Positions 45,101 through 53,720 of a stretch of DNA of 64,000 nucleotides are shown here, in pieces. The position numbers and the translations under genes were made by a program. Under the pieces are notes generated by a model, which saw nothing but the letters and a program-made list of their open reading frames with translations, did not search any database and was not told the DNA's origin. Within the stretch, counting starts at the first letter, position 1. Each line of letters starts with the position of its first letter. This stretch comes from Bacteroidia bacterium (GTDB lineage Bacteria; Bacteroidota; Bacteroidia; UKL13-3), in assembly GCA_023151275.1 (NCBI GenBank), contig JAKLJI010000001.1, forward strand, positions 458,409 to 522,408, written 5' to 3'.

Positions 45101-46834
45101 ACGTAATTGATGGATGTCCTGAAAGGTGCCAACCAATTTGATGCATTTGCCATTTTCGTATACTGTTTTTCCAATGGTACGCACCCATTTTTTATTACCT
45201 TTCGCGGTAATGATTTGGAGTTCCAAGTCATATTCCAAACCGGTTTCAATGGCTGTTTTTACGGCCCGTTCAAGCACAGCCCGACTAAAATCTGCATCGT
45301 AAAAAAGAATTGCTGTTTCTAAATTTGGTTCAAAATCATCGGGCAGTTCATGGATTGCTTTTGTTTGGTTTGACCAGGTAAGCTTTTGATTAATTAAATC
45401 GAGTTCGAAACTTCCTATTTTGGCCATATTTGCCGTTTTTTCCAGCATTTCCCGGGTTTGGTTCAATTCCATTTCCCGTAGTTTGCCTTCGGTAATGTCT
45501 CTAGCGATACCACTGAAGTTAACAATATTGCCATTGGAGTCATATACTGGTCCTGAGGTTGAATTGATCCAGCGAACACCTTTGGTTGGATGAATAATTC
45601 GGTAAGTCTGCTCCTGCCTTTCAGATTTTGAAGGGTTGGAAAGCCTTTGCTTTACGATTTCAACATCATCCGGATGCAGTATTTTGAAAAAGGTTTCAGA
45701 GCGATTATTAAACTCATTAGGCTTTATGCCAAACAGGTTCTCAAAGGAAGGGCTTAAGTACAGTAGGTTTTTATTTTCTTTGTCTCTAAGCCAGAACACC
45801 TCTTCAATGCTTCGTGCAATGGCGTTAAATTGGTTGAGGTTTTTAGTTGACTCTTCTTCTGCCACCTTCAAACGGGTAATGTCAAGAACAGTACCCATCG
45901 TACGCTGAGGTTTTTTCTCTTCATCAAAAATCGTTTGGCAATGCAGTAATAAATGTTTCCCGGTTTTTTGCGCTGTAACAACCCGAAAATCAATTTCTAG
46001 TTCAATTCCATTTAGCAAATGGTTTTCAAATGCATTTTCAAAGCCTTGCCAATCATCGGGATGCACCCTTTCAAAAAAATCACTCAGAAGGCCATTGAAC
46101 TTTTCGGGTTCTATGTCCATGATTTTGAACATTTCCGAACTCCAAGAGAAAATGCCGGATTCCGGCTCGTATTCCCAGAATCCGAGGTCCGCCATTTTAT
46201 GAATTTGTCTCAGGCGCAAGGAGGTTTCCTGAATTTTTTGGTTTTCCAGCTTCAGTAGTTCGTGGGCTAGTTGTAGCTCGAGCTGCGTTTCCCGTTTTGA
46301 TGAAATATCCGAAAGACTAATGCGCATCAAGCGTTCTTCATTTTCTGATTCCGAAATTGAAGTTTGGCAATTCACATCTGCGTAGAACTCTTCCTCCTTG
46401 CCTAAAAACTTGAGCTCAGTTGATGAAACACTTTCCTCCTGCTGCCAGGCTTTTTTAAGAAAAAGATACCATTGATCCTGGTAATCACTTGCTATGAAAT
46501 CGTGAATTTCTTTACCAACAATTTTTTCTTTGGATACACCAAATAGCTTCTCGCATTTCTTATTGCAATCCAGAATAACGGATTTTTGATTCAATGCCAG
46601 GTAGCCAATTGGAGCCTCATCAAACAGCTCCTGATAGCGTTTGCTTGTGGCTTCTATTTGCTCATAACTATGGGCAAGTTCCTTGTTTTGAAATTCAAGT
46701 TCCTGTTGGTAGATGCTTAGGGTTTCCAGAATTTCTTCGATGGGCTTTTCTTTTAGTTTATCAATATCCAAACCCGGATTGCCCAATGCTTTCCGGATAA
46801 GGTCTTGCAGTTCTTGATTGGTTGAGACTTTCAT
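42104..46834 (-). CDS. Ten-PAS protein with DHp and receiver but no ATPase domain
   Basis: 1576 residues, soluble. A short N-terminal coiled coil (QQELEFQNKELAHSYEQIEA) of the kind that accompanies CheB/CheR-linked sensors, ten PAS/PAC units (about 55-1335), a histidine dimerisation segment with H1369 in AWTQSHVVRAPLARLMGL, and directly a receiver (about 1450-1570) with DDD, D1502 in FLDINMP and TKPI. The 80 residues between DHp and receiver are too short for HATPase_c and contain no N/G boxes. It therefore cannot autophosphorylate in the usual way; a His/Asp phosphotransfer module is the likely function. Starts six bases after the CheB-CheR gene. Confidence 0.9.
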   Translation of the reverse strand: MKVSTNQELQDLIRKALGNPGLDIDKLKEKPIEEILETLSIYQQELEFQNKELAHSYEQIEATSKRYQELFDEAPIGYLALNQKSVILDCNKKCEKLFGVSKEKIVGKEIHDFIASDYQDQWYLFLKKAWQQEESVSSTELKFLGKEEEFYADVNCQTSISESENEERLMRISLSDISSKRETQLELQLAHELLKLENQKIQETSLRLRQIHKMADLGFWEYEPESGIFSWSSEMFKIMDIEPEKFNGLLSDFFERVHPDDWQGFENAFENHLLNGIELEIDFRVVTAQKTGKHLLLHCQTIFDEEKKPQRTMGTVLDITRLKVAEEESTKNLNQFNAIARSIEEVFWLRDKENKNLLYLSPSFENLFGIKPNEFNNRSETFFKILHPDDVEIVKQRLSNPSKSERQEQTYRIIHPTKGVRWINSTSGPVYDSNGNIVNFSGIARDITEGKLREMELNQTREMLEKTANMAKIGSFELDLINQKLTWSNQTKAIHELPDDFEPNLETAILFYDADFSRAVLERAVKTAIETGLEYDLELQIITAKGNKKWVRTIGKTVYENGKCIKLVGTFQDIHQLRLFEEALQKERDRLNNVIEGTNVGTWEWNVQTGETIFNERWAAILGYTLLDLFPITIQTFDRLTHPEDLDGVNKKLEDYFKGEAEFYEAEYRMLHKDGHYIWILDKGKVFEYTSDGKPLIMAGTHQDITERKENEIRISQLSLAVEQSPVSIVITNLAGEIEYVNKKFSEVTGYSRDEAFGQNPRILKSGNKPSTEYEKLWNNITHGQTWTGEFLNKKKDGSFYWEQASISPLKNNKGEITHFIAVKEDITDKKEALWKLEDSERKYRQISENMSDMVFTIDANMNATYVSPSSYKIFGISPEEYKTNALLQCYTEESQQIILESIEKLRMQKERIEPIPVRELEGIHSSGKRIWVEIKLEAIRDEHHKLTGYIGVCSDITKRKKAELELRESEFLLSDLINFSGATVYRKDLDGRYELVNQQFEKTLGLAAEDIVGKTDFDLFPTDIAEMFLSHDQQVIQQGNTIQVEEWHPETWTSGQQKSDKEKAIRYFFSNKFPVRNSEGKIIGTAGVSFETTQLKRVEQELSTSQTRFRELFEYSPIGMSTVAPNHQVIMVNQKFTEITGYSPGEIPDVTTWQLLAYPDEAYRISIQQKRLKLVQEAEHAKSAYVSMETKVRCKDGSYKYLDIGYMNFNEYAVYTFMDITSRVKAIQELRQSEQRFRNLFEANASPMYLLDASSLNMVDVNNAALQFYGFNREEFLRLNLKNINPKTDEVKSKIEKLRTEKHIRTELKHRLKDGTVRDVEAFSTLLESGNLELVHEIVHDITERNQYFEALENQNKVMRDIAWTQSHVVRAPLARLMGLMDVFVEKDFSILPENELIKSVKDSANELDKVIKNIAEKTYVANNLNHSNPKGEKTEPKNIQTLTQEVLLVDDDEMIQTIHKTMVQKSGLSQNPRLMPNGLEALQFLRSKNDKSIRFLLFLDINMPKMTGWEFLDEITKAPLDCEINVVILTSSVEIQDRLKAQQYPQVIEYLTKPITSSILADIKNHPRLKLPNG

Positions 46835-46839
46835 AGAAA

Positions 46840-49800
46840 CTAAGAATTTCTGATATCAAGGGATAGTATAATGGCATGAATAGGCTCTGGTTCTTTGTTC
46901 GATTTTTTTATTCTGAACCTAAATTTTATCAACTTGCCTTCTTTAGTAGTAATCGAAAAATTGTTCTGCTGAAATAGTTCTGTATGCTGAAGTGCTTCTT
47001 CATAGAGGTTATAGTTTTCAGCTACTTTTCTTCCCCCGATTTTGAGTTTTAATTTTGCAGACGGAAAGGGTTTTCCAAGTAACTCCTCCCGCTCCACATC
47101 GAGTATCTTAGCAAATTGAGTGTTTAGCACTCTTAAGCTGTTTTCAGGACTAACAACAACCAAAGGGGTATCCAATAAATCGAAGGTAGATTCCAGGGTT
47201 TTTTCCATGTTGAGTTTATCGAGTTCTATGTCTTTCAATCGACTCACGTCTATCACGGTCCCAACAAGGGTTAATGGCATCCCTTTTTCATCCCTTTCGG
47301 TAATCACGCCCCTGTCGAAATACCAACCATAAGAGCCATCTTTGCGTTTGATACGGTAAGTAGAAATCCATTCAGCAGCTCTTCCTTCCAGGTGTTCTCG
47401 CATATCCTGCATGGTTTTTTCATAGTCATCCGGATGAATGAGGGCAGTAATACCATAAATGTCTTTTGGAAACTCTTCCAGTGTATAACCCAACATGGTT
47501 GCTTTTCGATCATCCATCAGCACTTTGCCACTGTGTCTATCCCATTCCCACCATGCCATCCTGCCCATTCCTAAAGCTTCCTGTAGTCGTTTGGTTGTAA
47601 GCTTAAGTTGAATTTCACCGGTTTTGATTCGGGTGATATTTACAAAGGTGATAAGGATTCCCTCTATGGCATTGTTTTCTGTGCGGTAAGGCAAAATACG
47701 TACTTGATAAATGGTTCCATTTGCAGCCTGAATTTCATTCTCAATAGGCTGAAGGTTTTCTGCCACCTGTTCAATATCCTTAACCATTCCGGGATAAACA
47801 TCTCCCAAGGAAATATGCGCAATGGGCCTTCCGCTGTCTGTAGGAAGAATATGGGTGATATTGGATACCAAAGGAGTAAGCTTTCTGATACACAAGCGTG
47901 AGTCAAGATAGAGCGCCCCTACCTCTGTATTTCTAAGTAGGTTATGAATATCTGTATTGGTCTTGGTAAGCTCGTTTATTTTGCTTTGAAATTCTGAGTT
48001 AACGGTAAACAATTCTTCGTTTACAGATTGTAGTTCCTCGTTTGTGCTCTGCAATTCTTCGTTTGAAGCAATTAATTCTTCATTACTGGATTGCAGTTCT
48101 TCGTTGGCTGTTTCTAATTCCTCTACAGTGGCTTGCAAACTCACTTTGGTGTATTGCAATTCACGTTTAATTTCTTCGTAAGCATTGAGGTTGATTCGTA
48201 CTTCTGTACCGGTATCCGTGTTTTCATTATCAGTAAGGGTTGGTTCTTCTTTGAAGGAAATAAGCTGTTGTGTTCCGCTTCCGGTCTGAAGATTTCGAAT
48301 ATCTACTCTTATTTTTCGTTTTGCTTCCTGGTCAAATAAGCTGACACTTTCACTGAGAAAGGCCATGCGTTCTTTTCTTGCTTTTTGAATCAAGGTTTTC
48401 AAAACAACTCCAAATTCAGGTTGCAAGTGGTCATACAAGATTTGCGAGAACTTTCCGGGTCTTAAGGTAAGGTAGGGTGTTGTATCGTTTATCAGTTGAA
48501 GCAGATTGTCTTGTTCATCAATAATTACTGTTGGTGGAGCAAGAATATTCAGCAGATTTTCCTGCGAGAATTCGCTTCGAATTGCTTTTGAGCGGTGTTC
48601 TTGTGGAATAGTCGAATTCGGATTTATTTCCTGCATTTCAGGAACCTGCAGATGCGATTGACGAATGGTATCATGCAATTTAAAATTTCGTTTTACCCGA
48701 TAGATTTTCCAGCGATTGTCAACGGTTTCAAAGGCATCAGACAAGCTCCCCAAGGTTTCGCTGCTTCCCATGAATAGATAGGAACCGGGTTTAAGGCTGT
48801 AAAAGAATGAGGTGAGGAGCTGGTTTTGCATTTCGGGTTTGAGGTAAATGAATAAATTACGACAAACCAATAGGTCGAGTTTTGAAAATGGCGGATCCTT
48901 GAGCAAATTGTGTCGGGCAAAAACAATTGATTTGCGGATGTTTTCATTAATTTGATATCCGGCTTCTCTTCGCGTGAAGTATTTATTAAGTCGTTCTTGA
49001 TCAATGTCTCCGGCTATGCTGTCTGAATAGAATCCACTGCTAGCTTGTTCAAGTGCATGCTTGTCAACATCGGTGGCAAATATTTTCAAGTCACAGGATA
49101 AATTATTTTTATCCAGGTAATCCTGCACCATCATGGCCAGAGAATACACTTCTTCTCCGGTTGAGCAACCTGTAGACCAAATCCGGATAGATGGGGGTCT
49201 GTTTTCAAGAAGTGCAGGAATCACGTGATTCTCCATGGTTGCAAAGGCTTGTCCATCTCGGAAGAAGCTTGTAACACCAATGAGGAGTTCACGGTATAAA
49301 GTTTCTTTTTCTTTGGTAGATGAATTTAAAAATTCAAGGTATTCATCAATACTGTTCAGGCGATTGATGCTTACCCTTCTTTCAAGCCTGCGAATGATGG
49401 TGTTCTCTTTGTACCAGGTGAAGTCAATACCGCAATGGTCGCGTAAGATCATGCAGATTTTGGCGATTGTTGTGATATCTCGGGTGAGAATATTTTCGAT
49501 GGGTTTATTGCCCTGTGAAAAGGGGTGACGGATAAAGTTCAATAAAGCTTCTGGCATCTGTGCCGGACTTAGGATAAAATCAACCAAGCCGGTAGATATG
49601 CAGCTCTTCGGCATCCCATCAAAGCGCGCAGAGGAAGTATCCTGGGCCATAATCATGCCTCCTGCCTCTTTTATGGCTTTTGTTCCAAGGGTTCCGTCTG
49701 ACCCTGTTCCAGATAATACAATACCAATGGCTTTGTTGCCTTTTTCTTTTGCCAATGATTTAAAAAAGATATCTACCGGAAGGTTTAGACTTTTGGTGTG

Positions 49801-50133
49801 ATTCTGCGGTTCAAGGAATATTTTATTGTGAAAGACCGAAATGTTTTTACCGGGTGGAATAAGGTAAACATGATTGGACTCTAATTCCATAAGATGCTCG
49901 GCAATATGAATGGCCATGCTGGTGTGCCTTGCCAGCAGCTCATTCATTAAGCTTTTGTAATCCGGTGAAAGGTGCTGGATTACCACAAATGCTAGTCCGG
50001 AATCAACCGGCATTGCTGTAAACAATTCCTGAAGGGCGTCAAGACCACCGGCAGAAGCTCCAATGGCTACAATATCTGGACTCGCTTTTTGGACAATGGT
50101 TGGGTCTGATTTTTTTCGTGTATTCTTTTTCAT
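46840..50133 (-). CDS. CheB-CheR-PAS fusion protein
   Basis: 1097 residues. A CheB methylesterase domain (about 18-205) with the triad S27 (GASAGG), H54 (IQHLSP) and D146 (SGTGSDGT). A CheR methyltransferase (about 220-490) with SAM-binding TGCSTGEE at 321-328 and [13 protein letters not shown]-like segment, a heptad coiled coil of repeated NEEL units (about 668-718) and three further PAS units. No receiver in front of CheB and no kinase core. Such fusions modify or sense through methylation, but no MCP, CheA or flagellar gene is in the window. It is 16 bases downstream of the LOV/PAS protein and 5 bases upstream of the ten-PAS protein, so it shares their operon. Confidence 0.93.
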   Translation of the reverse strand: MKKNTRKKSDPTIVQKASPDIVAIGASAGGLDALQELFTAMPVDSGLAFVVIQHLSPDYKSLMNELLARHTSMAIHIAEHLMELESNHVYLIPPGKNISVFHNKIFLEPQNHTKSLNLPVDIFFKSLAKEKGNKAIGIVLSGTGSDGTLGTKAIKEAGGMIMAQDTSSARFDGMPKSCISTGLVDFILSPAQMPEALLNFIRHPFSQGNKPIENILTRDITTIAKICMILRDHCGIDFTWYKENTIIRRLERRVSINRLNSIDEYLEFLNSSTKEKETLYRELLIGVTSFFRDGQAFATMENHVIPALLENRPPSIRIWSTGCSTGEEVYSLAMMVQDYLDKNNLSCDLKIFATDVDKHALEQASSGFYSDSIAGDIDQERLNKYFTRREAGYQINENIRKSIVFARHNLLKDPPFSKLDLLVCRNLFIYLKPEMQNQLLTSFFYSLKPGSYLFMGSSETLGSLSDAFETVDNRWKIYRVKRNFKLHDTIRQSHLQVPEMQEINPNSTIPQEHRSKAIRSEFSQENLLNILAPPTVIIDEQDNLLQLINDTTPYLTLRPGKFSQILYDHLQPEFGVVLKTLIQKARKERMAFLSESVSLFDQEAKRKIRVDIRNLQTGSGTQQLISFKEEPTLTDNENTDTGTEVRINLNAYEEIKRELQYTKVSLQATVEELETANEELQSSNEELIASNEELQSTNEELQSVNEELFTVNSEFQSKINELTKTNTDIHNLLRNTEVGALYLDSRLCIRKLTPLVSNITHILPTDSGRPIAHISLGDVYPGMVKDIEQVAENLQPIENEIQAANGTIYQVRILPYRTENNAIEGILITFVNITRIKTGEIQLKLTTKRLQEALGMGRMAWWEWDRHSGKVLMDDRKATMLGYTLEEFPKDIYGITALIHPDDYEKTMQDMREHLEGRAAEWISTYRIKRKDGSYGWYFDRGVITERDEKGMPLTLVGTVIDVSRLKDIELDKLNMEKTLESTFDLLDTPLVVVSPENSLRVLNTQFAKILDVEREELLGKPFPSAKLKLKIGGRKVAENYNLYEEALQHTELFQQNNFSITTKEGKLIKFRFRIKKSNKEPEPIHAIILSLDIRNS

Positions 50134-50149
50134 CGAAGGGTAGTTAGAC

Positions 50150-53100
50150 TTAAAAAAAGCCGATGAGTTTTGGGTGCTTTTTGATTGAATCTAGCAATTC
50201 TGCATTTAATGGTTTGGTTTGATAATCAATTACCCGATTGAAATTATTCGCCCTTAGCTTGTCGTCAAGGTCGATAGAAGAGCTTAACATGATAACCCGA
50301 ATATCTCCCTTGAATTCATGGTTTTCCAATTCAGTTAGGAATTGCCATCCATTCATGCCGGGCATATTGATGTCGAGGAATATCAAGAAGTTTTCGTCTA
50401 ATTGAGCTCTACCAATTAGTGAATCTAATGCAGATTCTGCGGTAAAATAAACCTCAGGTTCTTGCGAGAAACCTTGCTTTTTGATAACCGCTTTTTGGAG
50501 AAGCTGAACCATTTTGTCGTCATCAATCAGTAACACATGCAGCGGAGTTTCTTTGGCCAATGTGCTTGTTTTAGCTTTGGTTTCAGTAGAAATTTCTTTT
50601 AAACTGTTTGCTACAAATGATTTTTCTGCAATGTCTTTGATAATGGTATCAAGTTCATTGGCAGAATCATTCATCATGGAAATGATTTGCTCTTGGCTCA
50701 AATTTTCCTGGCTCGAATCTTGAAGTAATTCCATCAAGCCCATTAAGCGAGCCAATGGGGCTCTTACCACATGAGATTGAGTCCAGGCAATGTCTCTGAA
50801 TATTTTATTCTGTCTTTCAAGTGCCTTGAAATAATTATTCCTATCGGTAATATCATGCACCGTTTCATATATTACCTCTTTGCCATTGAAGTTAATTAAA
50901 CTGCAAAATACCTCTACGTCAATTAGACTATTGTCTGCCTTACGGTGTTTGAATTCAAACCGAACACCTTTTTTCTGACGGAGTTCATTGAAAAGGTGAT
51001 TAAAATCGCTGATGCTCGCATTGATACAACTCAGGTGTTTCCCGATGACATCCGATTTTTTGTAGCCATAAAAGCTTTCACATGCAGGATTAATCTCTGT
51101 AATGTTTCCGGTAAGCGGGTCAATCAACAGCATCGGTATGATATTTCCTGTGAACAGGCTTTTGAAGCGCTCCTCACTGTCGCGTAGGGCTTGTTTAGCT
51201 TCTTCTTCAGCCGACACGTTTTTGCTAAACACAGAAGCACCTGTAACCCGGTTGTTGATGATTATTGGGTTCATCGAAACATCTACATAGTAGGTATTTA
51301 TTTCGGTAGGAATTCGTTCGGTAAAATGAATTTTCTCACCAGCAAAAACCTTGTCATATCTTTCTTTCCACCTTTCTTGAAGCATTTTCGGCAGTAAAGA
51401 GATGATGGAATCACCCGGCAATAAGAAGTGACCAAACGCATTTCTAAACTCATTTGAGAAAACCTCATTTGAATAAATAACCCGGTAATGTCTATCAACA
51501 GACCAAACACTTTCTGAGCTTGAATTGAGTAAGGCTTTAAGATTTGCTTCGCTTTCAAGCAAAGCCAATTCAATGTTTTTTAATTGGGTAATGTCTTTTT
51601 GAACGCCTAAGAAGTGCGTTAATTTTTTAGCTTGATTGAAGATGGGGGATATGCTCAGCTGGTTGTAGAATAGTTTACCTTGTTTGGTATAATTTTTTAG
51701 AACCACCGAGATGGGTTTGGCCTGACGAATGCATTCCCTAAGGAGGTCTAATCCGTTTTGGTCTTTGTCTTCCGATTGAAGGAAGCGACAATTTTTTCCA
51801 AGAACATCCTCTTTGGTATAGCCAGTTAAGTAACAAAAGGCGTCGTTCACATAAATCAGCGGAAAATCAGGTTTCTCAGCAGTTGCCAATGTTATGCTTA
51901 CTGTACTCGAATCAATGGCTTGTTTAAGCAGGTAAATTTGTTCTTCGTGTTTCTTTTCCTGAGAAATATCTGTATCAGAGCCTTGATAGCCAATCAAGTT
52001 TCCAGCCTCGTCAAATAAGGGAAAGCCGTTTGTTGAAACCCAAATTTGTTCTCCGGATTTGGTTTGAATAGGATTAACCAAGCTTCTAAAACTCTCTCTT
52101 CTGGCCAGAACTTTTTGTACATTTTCAATAAACTCTTCCCTGCCTTGAATCGGATGCAAATCAAAATAGTACAGTTTTCCTTCCAGTTCTTCCGGAGCAT
52201 AGCCAACAAGTTCTTTGCTTGATTTACTTACATAGGTAAACAGTCCGCTTTGGTCAATTTGCCAAGCCATGGTTCGGGTATGAATGCCAATTTCTTCAAA
52301 GCGATTTTGGGCTTCAAGCATTTGCCTTTCGGCATCTTTCCGTGCACTGATATCTTTTAAAAATGCAGTGAACTGAAATCGACCCATAAATTCCACTTTA
52401 GACAAAGACAAATGAACCCAAACCATGGAGCCGTCTTTGCGCTTTACCTCAAACTCTCTACCTGATCCGGCAACCCGGTTGATACCAGTATTCAAATTGG
52501 TTTCAATGGCATGGTCGTGGGCAGCCCGGTCTTGCATGGGCAAAACGATATTTACGTTTGCCCCAATAAGTTCTTCCTTGGAGTAGCCGAGTAATCTTTC
52601 TGTGGAAGGGTTCGCAAAAATGATTTCTTTTTTATCGTTAATGGTAATAACCGCATCAACTGCCTGCTCAAGCGTGAGTTCCATTAGCCTGTGCAGTTCT
52701 TCAATTTCGTTTTTCTGATTTTCGAGCAGTTTTATTTTTTCTTGAAGCTCCAGCTCTGAGGCTATCAAATCTGTGATGTCGGCTACAACTCCAAAAGAGC
52801 GAATAGGATTGTTGTGCTCATCAAAACTTGTTTTGCAGCGTTCTCGGATGTATTTGGTTTGTCCCGAGTTGGTGATAATGCGGTGCACGATATCATATCT
52901 GCTTTTGTGTAAAAGGTGATTGTCGTAGGCTTCCTTTACTTTTTGCCTGTCATCGGGATGAATAAATTTGAGAAATGCTTCATAGCTATCATCAAATTCA
53001 TTGAGCTTGCAATCAAAGAGTGTAAAGACCTCATCCGACCAAAAAAGCCGATTCGTGGCCAAATCAAGCTCCCAGTGGCCCATCTTGGCAACCTCGTAAG

Positions 53101-53533
53101 CCTGTTTAAGCAAGAGCTCACTTTGACTTGCCCACTTGATGGCTTCATTTTGGAGAAGTGTTTTTTCTGATTTTGATGGCTCCGCGTGCAGGAACAATTG
53201 AAGTTTTTCGAGTCCGCCTTCTAAAAATCGTAAGCCGGAAATGGAGATAGGTCTGCTTTTCTGCCTCGGTCTTGTTAAATGAATCCTTAATTCTTCTCCA
53301 TTGTCTAAAGCGCCTTCCGGACGAATAAAGTCATTGAATTTATCCGCATAGTTTGAATCAATCAAGGTTGAAAAGGCTTGGCCAATAAAGGAGTTTGCAG
53401 CTTTGTTTACCAGCAATTCAAAGGCCTTATTGCACGAAAGAATTGCGCCCGATTTAAGCTCCAGCTGAAGTGCCGGCATCGGGATTCTTTCCTGAATGTT
53501 TTCGTAGCTTGTTCCTGTGAGTTGCTTTTTCAT
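50150..53533 (-). CDS. LOV/PAS-array protein with DHp and receiver but no ATPase domain
   Basis: 1127 residues, soluble, first gene of the operon. Seven PAS-type units; the fifth (about 535-649) is a LOV domain with GKNCRFLQ, photoactive C582, and flavin contacts R583, Q586, R599, N614, N624 and Q645 at the same offsets from Cys (+1, +4, +17, +32, +42, +63) as in phototropin-type LOV domains. Then a dimerisation segment with H921 in AWTQSHVVRAPLARLMGL, and a receiver with DDD, D1054 in FLDINMPGM and TKPL. No N/G boxes lie between. Expected to be a blue-light-responsive phosphotransfer protein; other PAS inputs unknown. The start follows a divergent intergenic region with no obvious TAnnTTTG on this strand. 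Confidence 0.92.
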   Translation of the reverse strand: MKKQLTGTSYENIQERIPMPALQLELKSGAILSCNKAFELLVNKAANSFIGQAFSTLIDSNYADKFNDFIRPEGALDNGEELRIHLTRPRQKSRPISISGLRFLEGGLEKLQLFLHAEPSKSEKTLLQNEAIKWASQSELLLKQAYEVAKMGHWELDLATNRLFWSDEVFTLFDCKLNEFDDSYEAFLKFIHPDDRQKVKEAYDNHLLHKSRYDIVHRIITNSGQTKYIRERCKTSFDEHNNPIRSFGVVADITDLIASELELQEKIKLLENQKNEIEELHRLMELTLEQAVDAVITINDKKEIIFANPSTERLLGYSKEELIGANVNIVLPMQDRAAHDHAIETNLNTGINRVAGSGREFEVKRKDGSMVWVHLSLSKVEFMGRFQFTAFLKDISARKDAERQMLEAQNRFEEIGIHTRTMAWQIDQSGLFTYVSKSSKELVGYAPEELEGKLYYFDLHPIQGREEFIENVQKVLARRESFRSLVNPIQTKSGEQIWVSTNGFPLFDEAGNLIGYQGSDTDISQEKKHEEQIYLLKQAIDSSTVSITLATAEKPDFPLIYVNDAFCYLTGYTKEDVLGKNCRFLQSEDKDQNGLDLLRECIRQAKPISVVLKNYTKQGKLFYNQLSISPIFNQAKKLTHFLGVQKDITQLKNIELALLESEANLKALLNSSSESVWSVDRHYRVIYSNEVFSNEFRNAFGHFLLPGDSIISLLPKMLQERWKERYDKVFAGEKIHFTERIPTEINTYYVDVSMNPIIINNRVTGASVFSKNVSAEEEAKQALRDSEERFKSLFTGNIIPMLLIDPLTGNITEINPACESFYGYKKSDVIGKHLSCINASISDFNHLFNELRQKKGVRFEFKHRKADNSLIDVEVFCSLINFNGKEVIYETVHDITDRNNYFKALERQNKIFRDIAWTQSHVVRAPLARLMGLMELLQDSSQENLSQEQIISMMNDSANELDTIIKDIAEKSFVANSLKEISTETKAKTSTLAKETPLHVLLIDDDKMVQLLQKAVIKKQGFSQEPEVYFTAESALDSLIGRAQLDENFLIFLDINMPGMNGWQFLTELENHEFKGDIRVIMLSSSIDLDDKLRANNFNRVIDYQTKPLNAELLDSIKKHPKLIGFF

Positions 53534-53688
53534 GCTTCGCTAAAATAAACTCAACATTTTGCTTTTTTTGGGATAAATGTCATATTCCCACCTGAAGTTT
53601 GTTGGCTGATTCTTTCTTTTTCAGGGCTTTATAAACGATTCGTCAGTCCTTTGTTCAGCCATTCAGAACATTTTGCCCTTGATGGGGT

Positions 53689-53696
53689 TAATTTTG
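53689..53696 (+). promoter_or_regulatory. -7 box for the pirin gene
   Basis: TAATTTTG matches TAnnTTTG and ends 24 bases before the ATG. No well-placed -33 TTTG. Confidence 0.4.
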
Positions 53697-53720
53697 AATA
53701 AACCGTAACCCATACGCAGT

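Noticed and set aside
48000-48130. Short-period repeat resembling a CRISPR or microsatellite
   Set aside because: The repetition is codons for a heptad coiled coil (NEEL units) in the CheB-CheR-PAS fusion, in frame and typical of this family.
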